Made by a program: the position numbers and the translations under genes. The notes beneath the pieces were generated by a model. It was not told where the DNA came from and did not search any database. It worked only from the letters and a program-made list of their open reading frames with translations. From assembly GCA_003573635.1 (NCBI GenBank), contig QUTJ01031654.1, positions 1 to 14,222 of the forward strand: 14,222 bases of DNA, written 5' to 3'. The first letter of the stretch is position 1, and the number at the start of each line of letters is the position of its first letter. Below, in pieces: positions 1 through 10,700 of this stretch. The stretch is from Goniomonas avonlea. Its lineage: Eukaryota > Cryptophyceae > Goniomonadida > Goniomonadaceae.

Positions 1-109
1 CAGTGTCAACGTGAGTGTGTGTCCCCATGTCAACGTCATGTGTCCCAATGTCGAGAATGAGTCATGCGTCAATGCACCAATGCGCCCATGCGCCATGCAG
101 CAGACTAGG

Positions 110-195
110 CAAGAGTGCGTCGCGTGTGAGCATGCCCTTGACAGAGTGTGGGCAAGAGTGCGTCGCGTGTGAGTATGGCCCTGACAGAGTGTGGG
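110..195. repeat. 43-bp tandem duplication
   Basis: Two copies of a 43-bp unit start at 110 and 153 (each begins caagagtgcgtcgcgtgtga). They differ at only a few bases. The surrounding 1-213 has shorter degenerate atgtc/gtgtccc repeats and no recognised exon; it is probably WDR19 3' UTR, a last intron or downstream DNA. Confidence 0.85.
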
Positions 196-213
196 ATGCA
201 GAGGCGCAGTCCA

Positions 214-1783
214 TCATGTGTAGCAGTGCAACGTGAGGTGCCGCTCATGGAGGGAACATTTCTTGTGTACCTGCTGTAACATCTTGGCAGGGTCCTCAAC
301 TTTCTGGATTGCTGAGGGCACGATTTCTTGTGCGCACATGGGGCAGCTGCCACACCGTTAAACCAAGCACAAGCACTTCCAACAACAGCCGCCATGTGTT
401 AACAGCAGCACAAGTCCATCGGTTTTCCAGTCGCACCATCAAGGCGGTCTTGCCACAAACACAACAAAAACGCATCAAGAGCACGCCAAGGAAAAGTGTA
501 GGGCATTGTCATTAACGGCACATTGTTCAGGCGCGCGTTTCTCGGGGTTGGGGAGCACAACAAAGGAAAAAACGTACGTTTTCTCTGTCTCGATGTGTTT
601 GACGAAGGCGGAGTAGAGAGCGGGGAACCGGCACGACGGACACACGCACCAGTCCGAGAAGATCATATGTGCACCCTGCACAGGTGTCACAGACAAGGGC
701 GCACCGCACTATGGGCGCACACTGGTGAGCGTGAGAGAGAGGATTCAAGCCATTCAGGAACCGCTGAGCGGCTACAGTGAGAGAATCTGTGGACGTAGTG
801 CGCAGTGCTATGTCGCGTCGGTGCGGGACGTGCACGTGACAGTGCGGGTGCGGAGACGTGCACGTGACAGTGCAGGTGCGGAGACGTGCACGTGACAGTG
901 CGGGTGCGGAGACGTGCACGTGACAGTGCGGGTGCGGAGACGTGCACGTGACAGTGCGGGTGCGGAGACGTGCACGTGACAGTGCGGGTGCGGAGACGGG
1001 TGCAATTTTGTCACGGCACCTGAAACGGCAGAGATGGCAAGGTGTGAGAAAAAGACAGGTGCTTGCTTGTCAACACAGCCAACTCAATAAAAACATTTTG
1101 GTTTGACCATTCGTTCGACCCAAACGAAAGAAGTCTTACTGTGGCAATGCAGTAGGGGATGGTGTTTTTGCAGGATGGGCAGTCGAGTTGTGTCGTAGGG
1201 CTGCGAGTGGCGCGTCAGTTACCGGTACTCTGATGACACCAATACCCCCGGGGGCCCACAGTCATGTCAGTTCCCCGCCGCTTACGCCAGTCAGATGCTC
1301 GCAGAGACATGTCAGTTCGCTTACGCCAGTCAGATTCTCGGACAGACATGTCAGTTCCCCGTCGCTTACGCCAGTAAGATGCTCGCACAGAGATCATGTA
1401 GGCACACAAACTTGGCACAGGGACAGGCAGAAAACTCTTAGGCATGGTATGACAGGGAGAGAGAAGGAGAGGGAGGGAGGGGGGGAGGGAGGGAGAGAGA
1501 GTCCGGTCAGATACCAGGGACACGCGACACGTCAGCTACCGTACTCTCATGCCAGTCAGATACAGTGCACAGACAAATGTCAGTGACAGGGACGAAGGCA
1601 TTCAACATGACCACAGACATGACAGAAATGCGTACAGGAAATCACGCAACACGCATGAGCATCCAAGAAACACACACATTTTCGTTTTGCAATAGGGGCA
1701 GGGCGAGAGCTGCTCCTCCTCCTCGCTCTTGTCGGGCTTGCGCACGATCGCCTCGATTTTCTTCTTGTACGCAGCAGCAATGT
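214..1783 (-). CDS. WDR19: WDR19 exons 33-36: cysteine-rich zinc-binding C-terminus
   Basis: The exons encode, in order, CPYC, CPSC with PYC, CVCPSC and TCPMC, paired CxxC knuckles as at the C-terminus of IFT144, which probably bind zinc. Junctions are phase-exact: exon 33 ends AAAAT before gtgtgt, exon 34 starts at 1200, exon 35 at 675 and exon 36 at 346. After TCPMC, the reading frame runs 39 residues to a TGA at 216-214; the human tail is shorter. A possible donor (CAG|gtacac) at 271/270 could instead splice to a last exon outside the window, so the final 18 residues are doubtful. No minus-strand polyadenylation signal (plus-strand TTTATT) was seen in 1-213. Confidence 0.82.
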
Positions 1784-4700
1784 CTGAGGAGGCCGTCAGG
1801 AATGCAGCCCCTGGCATTTCAGCCACTGCCCTCAAGCACGAACACGTAACGGAGGCACTGCCCTCACGCACGAACAAGCACAGCCAGACAGTGACTTAGG
1901 GCGGCGTGTTGGGAAGAGCAATCTCAGCCAGACTTGGACACATGCCGGGTACTGGAAGCAGAATTGTGACAAAATGGGCACTCACTGGCCCGGTACTCGG
2001 GATGCATCAGCTGGCTCGCGTACTCGAATGCCGACCGCTTGAGGCCAGCGCGCTGGCACTCAATCACCGTCGACGTGAGGATGGGCACAATGTCTGTCGA
2101 AGTCAAGGAGCCGTGTGTGCGCGCGAGTTGAGCTCTGAGGCTACTCTATTCAAATTTCAAGTTGGTGTGTCCATTGATGCATAGAGCACGTGATATTGGG
2201 ATGAAGGGTCACAGAAAATTTTACAAGATGCATTCAGCTTCTTGAGAACACCAACGGAAAGAGATACCGATGTTAGGCATAAAATGAAATGTGAAAAGTG
2301 GATGGGAGGAGTGAAAAGGAGGATACGGCTTGGGAACTTGGAGATATTCTTTGCGACGCGAATAAGCATGCGAGCGCCCCCCATGTGGTCGCCCTGTCGG
2401 ACAAGCACCTGCGGCAGCAAGCGTCACACAGAGGCACGGCAACCCGGAGACATAAGGACCCGGAGACACGGAGACAAGCACGCACAGACAGCACACACCA
2501 TGCGCAACAGGCACTCCGGTGTCTGGAACAGAACACAGACAGGCCACAGCAGTGGTTGGGAGTGGAGAGGGAAATGAAGCGCGCGGATCAGGAGAGAGTG
2601 GTGGAGAGCGGAGAATGTCGAGAAGGGACAACACAGTGCAGGGCAACCTTGGCAAGGACGTAGCTGTGGAGGAGCTGCAGACCGCGTTTCAGCTCCTGCG
2701 GGATGGCAATGTTTTGTGCCGAGAGGTCCTTGAACGTGTCAAGCAGCATCTGATGCGCGACTTTGTAGTTTCCTGCCCGCACGGTGAGGCGCTGAAAGGA
2801 ACAAAAGAACAAATTCTACGGATGGCGAACTCCGAACTCGAGAGCGAGCGAGTGTGCGAGTCTAGAAGCCTGCGGCAAGAAAGAACCGAGTCCTGAGAGT
2901 GTGACAAAGGCATGCTACTGGAACAACCGAGGTGTCAGACGACAACGCACCGAGGGTGTGAGACAACGCACTGGGTGTTGTCAGACGACAACGCACCGAG
3001 GTGTCAGACAGCAACGCAACAACACACCGAGGTGTCAGACGACAACGGACCGAGGGGTCAGACAACAAGGCAACAACGTACCGAGGTGTCAGACAACAAG
3101 GCAACAACGCACCGAGGTGCCAGACAACAACGCACCGAGTTCTTGTTCCTGTCGAGCAATGATAACAGCAGTGCCGGCGGCTTGAGGAAAGTTACCAAGG
3201 GCCATGTAGAGGCGGAAGATATACCTGCGGTTGGGTGTGAGCGCAGTCAACAGGGACGTGGTGCGTGGTAGGGGAGTTCGAAATCAACATTCACGTAAGG
3301 CGCGTTGGTCAGGTGGTGCGTACTTGGGGTCCTTTGGCACGGCGTCGTCTTCGCCCATCAGGAAGTCAATCAGTTTGTGCGTCAGAGTTTCATTCCGCGC
3401 CTTGCCCGCCACGTCAATTGCCTGGTACACGGGCAGTCAGAGTCTACATCAGATTCGTGCCCGGCGGCCCAACCTCTTGAAATATATTAGAAAAATCAAT
3501 GCCCATGTGGGAAATGCCCATGAATAAATTCAAAAAAGAATCACCACAACTATGTCACCGAGAAGCTTCAAGTCGACGACCATAACACCAAGCAAGGCCA
3601 AGGTTCCAACTACTTGCCGGAATCATGAAATGGGTGCCAGGACCCAGAGTAAACAAGCTACAGGCGAGCAACACGAAAGCAAAACAAGAAACTATTCCAG
3701 GGTCACACTGGGCCACGAGCACCAAAGCAAGAGAAGGTGCACCTCGTCGATGCATCGCTCCCCGCACTGCAGGAAGAAGTGCAGCGCTCTCGAGTGCTGT
3801 CCTGTCTTCGCGTGGAACCGTCCGGCCATCTCGGCGTTCCCTCGTTGCTGCCAAGGGCACGTGAGGTCAAAGGCAGCAATGACAGCAATGGCAGCATACT
3901 CGTCCTGTCCCTTTGTCTCCTCCAACAACTAGGTTACATGTCTCACCCCGTAGTACGCAGCAATGGCAGCACACTCGTCCTGCGTTCCCTTGTCTCCTCC
4001 AACAACTACAAGCACATCCCTCACCTCATAGTACGCAGCAATGGCAGCATACTCGTCCGGTGTTCCCTCGTCTCCAAGAGCGTTGCCAAACACTTCCATC
4101 ATGTCGTGGGCCTGTGCCATCTCCATCGCGTTGGCGTTTTGCTTTGCCATCAAGAGGAACTCTGTGAAGACACGTGTCACTCGCCCGGACAGGTGTCACC
4201 CCCACCCTTGCCTCATGCCTGCACGACCGCATCATGCCCGCCGCCTTCACACTGCCTTTGCACAGACTAACAGTATATTGGCAACAGCAACTGCACTGCC
4301 TCGAACATGCCGCGACCATCGCAAACGATCAGCAGATTGTGGTCACTCAGTGAGAGCGATAGAGCGAGCGAGGGAGGAGGGAGGGAGAGAGAGGAGTAGC
4401 GAGAAAAAGGAAAGAGTGAAAGGAATCAGAGCGCGCGAGAGAAAGCGTGAGCGGCTCGCATAGGGGAGGGTGCACACCAATTGCTGCAGCGTAATCGCCG
4501 TTTTGCTTGCAGAACGTTGCAACCATCTCTGCGCCAATGGCGGTGCGAGTCTTACGAACCACAGCAAACGCAGCCTGCTCACAGGTTAACCTCTCATGCT
4601 GAAATGTTCCAGTGTGTGCGAGGAGCACCTGTGGGTTGCTGAGGTGCTCCAGCTGGATGCGGACAACAGAGTCCATGTCCTTGGCCTTCTCGTACGACGC

Positions 4701-7700
4701 GGCAGCCTCCTGCCAAGCCGCGTCAAACCTCAACAGGAGCGCGGACAGGAAGCAACGCGGTTCGTTTAGGTCCCGAGATACAAGATGCTTACCGCGTAGG
4801 CCTTCTGCGCCTCCTTGGCCTTGGCGTACTGCAGGTGCAACTTGGGCGACTGGATCTTCGACATGAGTGGAGCAGCCTGTCGCCAATCATGTTAACTCGT
4901 GTCAAAATTGATCCCATCAGCTGTATCGGTGCGTCCGAGTGTTTTCACAAAGGGAGAACATGCAAAACCAATTTGATTGATCGACGCGCTCACTTGAGAA
5001 AAGTTCTTGTTCTGTATGTGAATGAGGGCTGCCTTCTCGAGGTTCTCTCCCTTCTCGTACAGGAGGGCAGCGTCGTGAAGCTGCTTCATGCCCTCCAAGA
5101 TTGCCGCGCAGTCGCGACACACCTGTCGCCAACGTCAGACAGTCCACGTCAGACACAGATACCTGACACTCCACCTCAGACACAAATATCTGACACTCTA
5201 CATCAGACACGAAGGACAAAAATACCTCGCATCAGACACAGATACCGAGCACCTCACTCAGAACATTATCCGCTTAGTGGTGGACGGGTCAGGCGATTTT
5301 CCACCACATGCTCCACGGGGCGAGATCGGATTTGGATAGCTCAAGAACTATCAGTGAGAGATATCCTTATCCGAACTTGACGGATAACGGCCGTGTACAC
5401 ACCTGGGTGCTGCCACTGTTGGCGGCGAGTTTGAGGCCGCGGGTGAGGTCACCGGACCGCAGAGCCATGCGAGCCAGCCCAGCGTTGGCCTGGGCAGGGC
5501 GTGTCAGTCGCTCGTTGTTGAGGGGTACAGCACGGCGGTGGAAGCCTGGACCAATCAGGAACAATATTGCGTGGGCTCACCTGCTCGACGTGCTCTGCGG
5601 GGAGTGCGCCGCCTGCGGCGTCTGCCTCCAGCGACCGCTCGTACATCTGCGTCAGCCTTGTCAAAACACTGGGCGCACAGGAGGCGACATGCGCGACCAC
5701 TCAGATGCAGTACAAGAGCACACGAGACCAGCAACAACCAACAGCCGCCAGCATGCACCGCAAGCAAGAGTCATCCTGCTCCGCAAGGTCTGCGTGCAGC
5801 GTGAACCAAACAAGCAGCGACCAACCTGCAGCGCGAGAGAGGTGTCACCCTGGAACTCCAGCTGGTGAGCGTACTCGCGGCAGATGAACGGGATGTCGGC
5901 TGGCGACAAGGTCTGCGCCAACTTCAATGCAGCGTCCCAGTGCATCCTGGCAGCAGTCGCATCAGTGATAGCAAACATAGAATTGCAACAGATGACGATG
6001 CACGCTGCCGCAGCATGATCTCGTCAGTGGTTGCTCGGGAGTGCTTACGGACATGCCACACTGCATCCTGATCGGATTTTTCCTTGTCACAGCTAGTGAC
6101 TCCTAGTCGAGTACGATATCGTATCAGTACGACGTTTTCTTCTTCTTCAGTGGATAATTTTCCGATGACAGAGTTGTCTGATCTGATTGCTAGTTTGGGA
6201 GGGATTCGGACCCTTTGTCCTCTCGCTCTGGTTTCAATCCTGGATCAATCCGCCAAAAGAAACACTATCTATGCCCATTTGAAAATGAACCATCATACTG
6301 AAACGACATAATCGTACCAGGTACGACACTTTGACTAGAAGGCACTAGGGAGCTGCAGTCTCGCCAGTTTGTACGTCTAGACAGAAGCGAGTGCATATCA
6401 ACCTCTGACGATGCGAGTCTAGAGATGGAAGTACTGATGAAATGCAATTCCATCCCGACATCATCGTTCTGACATCATTCTTGTCAGCAATTGCTTGCCC
6501 AACTGCTTGGAGAGATGCAAGTGCATGATGGTGTGATACATGGAGATGCGAGAGCACACACGCTGTGCGAGAAAGGAAAGAGGACACGCTGATATACGAG
6601 TACAGACGGGGATGTGCAAATATGCGAGAGGGAGATGACGCGAGATACGCGATGACGCACAAGTCTCTTCGCATTTCGAGGGCGGTGACTGGGCGACTGG
6701 AGGCGAGGAAGAGGTCTTGGGCGCGGTCATAGCCTTGCGTCTCCGGGGTGCTCAAAAACACATGGATGTGACCAGCCAACAAGTTGTTATCTTCGATTGG
6801 CAAGATCTGAGTCCGCGAGTTAGATCGCACGCTCAAGAAAAACTCAGTACGCATGGAATGAAAAGGATGGGTTTCGGGGGTGTACTGCCGCGGATTCCAG
6901 ACACTAACGACGTCACAGGTGGAGAAATTGTGAACAGGAGCGGCCGCGACAGTTTCCACGGCAGCACAGCCAATTGTAAAAAAAGAGCTGTTATGCACCT
7001 GCTGCAGGGCAAGGACCATCCCTGCGTCTTGCACCTTGGTCTCCGCACGAATTGCGAGTTCAACCTCGAGCACGCGGAGGGCAGCCTTGCTGAGCTGCTT
7101 CCACATGGCCTTGTTGTTGAAGCCAGATGCAACCTCCCAGGCGTCTGGCCAGCAAGGTGAGTGGCGAGTGACAGAGTGACACTGACTGACACCAAGAGTA
7201 GGGAGAGACAAGTTGGAAGTTTGCTTGGCAGACGTCAGCATGCTCTTTCCAAGCCACACCACGGCGACACGACACCATTGCGTTCGAACGTTTTGTGGCC
7301 GCACGACGCGCGTTACGTGTATGCAACTCGCAACAACCACCTCGCTATTGAGTTCACAACAATCACGTACTGAGTAGGAACTGAGTTGCAAGGTCTGGAG
7401 TTTGCGCAATTCTGTACACACTTGTGACACCGGAGGATAGCGTGTAGAGAAGAGGAGGATAGCGTGTAGAGAAGAGGAGAGAGAGCCTTGCGGCACCGAA
7501 GGATAGAGTAGAGGGGGGCGGGAGGCGAGCGCGCTCGTGAGAGAGCTCGTGAGCGACGCCGAAGGATCTGGATGCCAATGCGGGACTAACCTTTGAGACG
7601 GCCGATTGCAAGGTCTTGATTGAAGCGAGCTTCGAGCTTCTCCTTGGCCTCTGACTGCAGCGACTGCCAGGGCAAGATGATGAGCACATTGCACATCAAT

Positions 7701-10700
7701 AGGACAAACCACCAAACACCAAACCACCACGGGCGATGACGAGGGATCCTCGCTCATCACTTAAGATCAAGGAACGGGGGCACGGATACAATTGGCACGA
7801 CCACTAGTGGCGCGAACTATCGAATCGTCTCCTGCTCGCACAAAACTACGAGGACCAAAACCACTCTTGACAGAGGGTGCGGCCAAGGCAACGATTACAG
7901 TGCTGAGGTGGACAGACAAAATCGGTGATCTCGCTTGATGGCTTGAATCCTCTCTTTTAAACTTGCAGACCTCTCCGACACGGACGGCACTGTGAACTAT
8001 CTCTTGGGGAAGTAATCACCTCTCCAACGCAGCTATGGGTGGACAAGACGATGCGGAAGAGGGAGCCGCTGCTGCTCTGGCACGTCACAATTCCTCCGAA
8101 GCAAATGATGGGTGAGAACCCAACCGGTCGCTTGGTGTTGCCGATCATCTCGACGGTGGGGCCGTCAATGCTTGCTGGGCAATACATGTATGTGCTGAAC
8201 GTCCGTGCGTCAGCCTGGCACACTGAGTCAGGACACCGTGCACCGCGCCGATATCAACACCAGCAGCAAAGCTGCAAGCAATTTGCAGCTGGTCTACATT
8301 GGTCTGCATCTGCAACCAAGCTGCAGCCGGGTTGATCGTAGGCATGGCGTGCACTCTTCACGACACATCGATGCCACTGACCATGAACTTGTATGAAACA
8401 AAACGACTGCGGACGCACCACAACGAACACGCCCGGGTCGGCGGAATCCCAGAGAACGTAATCAGCAGAACCTGCGAGGAAGCACACTTGAGTCACGTGC
8501 AAGCAAATTGCCGCGTCCCAACAACACTCTGGATGGTACACTTTCACATTCCGAGCGCAGAATTCTAACAAAGGCGCAGAAATGAACGGGGGAGTCGTTG
8601 CCCTCTGGCCACGCCCTAAAACGGGAGTTCAACTGAGAAGCCTGACACTTGAACTTCCGAGTCACAAACCAAACCGGGTGGCCACCTGGGAAGTCGGGGA
8701 TTTCGATGGACTGGTCGTTGACCGGGTTGATGACGTGCGCGGAGTGAGCGTCGTCAACAATAATGCAGCGAGTGCCAGCAGGGTTCGGGAACGCTTTCCG
8801 AATGCCAACCGGATGGCGGAATTCATTGACCACCTATCGGCAGTGTTACTACCACTGCCACTGCACCCACTGAGCAGTCACTTGGATGCCGCTATCACCT
8901 TCACCATCACTCACGCCAGCTGCACTTCCACCCGCGTTCAGAGGACCACCTCAGCCTCTGCCACGGCTGCTTATGCCACCTGCCACCTGCCACTGATGCC
9001 ACCACCTGTCTGCGACAGCCACCTGCGCGCTCAAGGCAGTGTGGGGTCACCACCACCACCAACCACCAACCACCACCACCACCACCACCACCACCACCAC
9101 CACCAACGTCACCGCCACCGCCAATGCCACCCGCCAAAGGAACGCACCGACCCAGCACTGGTGGTGGAGAGCAGCCAATACACCAGTGATCCTTGGGACG
9201 AGCCGTAGATCAAGAAGTCATTGGTCATGGCGATGCAAGTGATGTCGTGCTCGCCGCCGTCCTTGTCCGGGAACACCTTGAACTGCTGCTCTTTGTCCTC
9301 AATCCGGTGACTGCGGGGCGCTCAAAATGAGACAATGCAACGACTGTGCGGTGTGGAAAAGAAGGTGGTGCTGAGATGGAGGCGACTGCGATGATCAAAA
9401 AAATGGCGCAGAGGTGGAGGAGATCGTGTCGGTGGCATAACGAGCGGGACAGATATTGTAAGCGCACAGTTGCGAGGGCGTACGCATGCGGCCCACTCAC
9501 AGTTGGACAACACCGTCGGAAAGAGCGGCAGCAAAGTTTGTGTTGAGCCTGACGTCGGCGACTGTGCCGATGTATTCTCGCTCCGCAACCTGCCCGGCAC
9601 TCCCTCCGATCGGATAAAACCTGTCACCACGAGTCACACAAACATCATAGACTTTTTGAACAACGACCGCTCGCATGCAGTTGTATGTGGAGATCCCAAT
9701 GCGACCTTAAGACTTGTCGCCGATCTGGGGTTGACAGTTTAAGGTTGAGGTGCTAACTGGTGCCAATGCGACCCCAGACTTGTCGTTTTTCTGCTCTTGA
9801 GAGAGGGCAAATTGGTGGCGCACTACAACCTCACCTAAATCTGCGACAGGCCTGATCCACAAGTGGTACTCACCAGCAGCGGTTGTTCATCCCGACAGCC
9901 ACGTGCTGTGGGCCGAGGGCGAGGAAGGTGGGCTCCATTGCCACGGGAATGGTGACAGAGGCGGCGTCACCTACCGCGTCAACCACTGACACCTGTCACA
10001 ATGTTGGTCGCACTCACTGGCAAGACTGTTGCCTGTGCACATCGGCTGGCTCACTGACACCCATGTGCTGGAGGACTCGTCAACTACCAGAGCGTCTCCA
10101 CGGATACTGAATGATCTCCGGAGGCACCCGGTTTGGATAGGTTCGGGGAAGACACAAGATACGAGATAGGGGAAAGCACTAAGACACGGGCACAGATTCG
10201 TGGGAGGCACAAGGCAAGAGACGGAAGTCCGGAGAAGACTCTAGACACGAGAGGGAGGTTCGGAGAGGGCACTAGACAAGAGAGAGGTTACACTGGACAA
10301 GAGAGGGAGGCACTAAACAAGAGAGAGGTTACACTAAACAAGGACGCGGAGAAGGCACTCGACAAGAGAGGGAGACAAGAGATGAAGGTCCAGGGAGGGC
10401 CCGAGCCAAGCGAGCGCGAGGAGCACGTTGTGATTTATCATCTGGATGGAGAGTGTGCACCTCGCGGAGGGAGCAGAGGTGCACGAGTTTGGTTTCCCAG
10501 TGCGCGTTGAGGACGGGGATGCGGGCCAGATAGGACAGGACCTGTCCGCGTGAAATGTGTAAGCAAATTGACGGCATTACCAAGGAGAAGCGCACAGCGA
10601 ATGGCGTGAAAAACAACGGTCGAGTGTAATACACGTGTTGAAGTTGCCAAGGCCAAGCAACAAAATACAAGTCACCTCGCCGGCCTTTGTGCTCACAGAC

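Noticed and set aside
827-1003. CRISPR array
   Set aside because: Repeats are directly abutted with no spacers, and the window is clearly eukaryotic.
527-1014. His/Arg-rich minus-strand frames with repeating [12 protein letters not shown]-type peptide
   Set aside because: These are three frames of the 28-bp intronic minisatellite; the true coding sequence on either side is exons 34 and 35.
2773-2791. Alternative exon 30 acceptor (tttcag after 2792)
   Set aside because: It has the better pyrimidine tract but is out of phase with the exon 29 donor and would break the conserved EQ..GNY spacing; the acceptor at 2773 fits exactly.
2242-2896. Overlapping plus-strand frames (111-125 codons) in the 2.2-2.9 kb region
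   Set aside because: They are antisense to WDR19 exons 30-31 and introns 29-31 with no recognisable domain.
6185-6250. tRNA-like segment (gattg...caatc ends, ggtttcaatcc resembling a B box)
   Set aside because: The length is short (66 nt) and the T-arm and anticodon stems do not pair.
6345-7760. Long 471-codon minus-strand open frame
   Set aside because: It contains real WDR19 exon 17 and 18 peptides, but runs through introns 16, 17 and 18 by chance; the family sequence requires splicing inside it.
8582-9208. 208-codon plus-strand frame with poly-His
   Set aside because: It lies opposite exon 13 and the (CAC)n intron repeat; the composition is a repeat artefact and no family is recognised.
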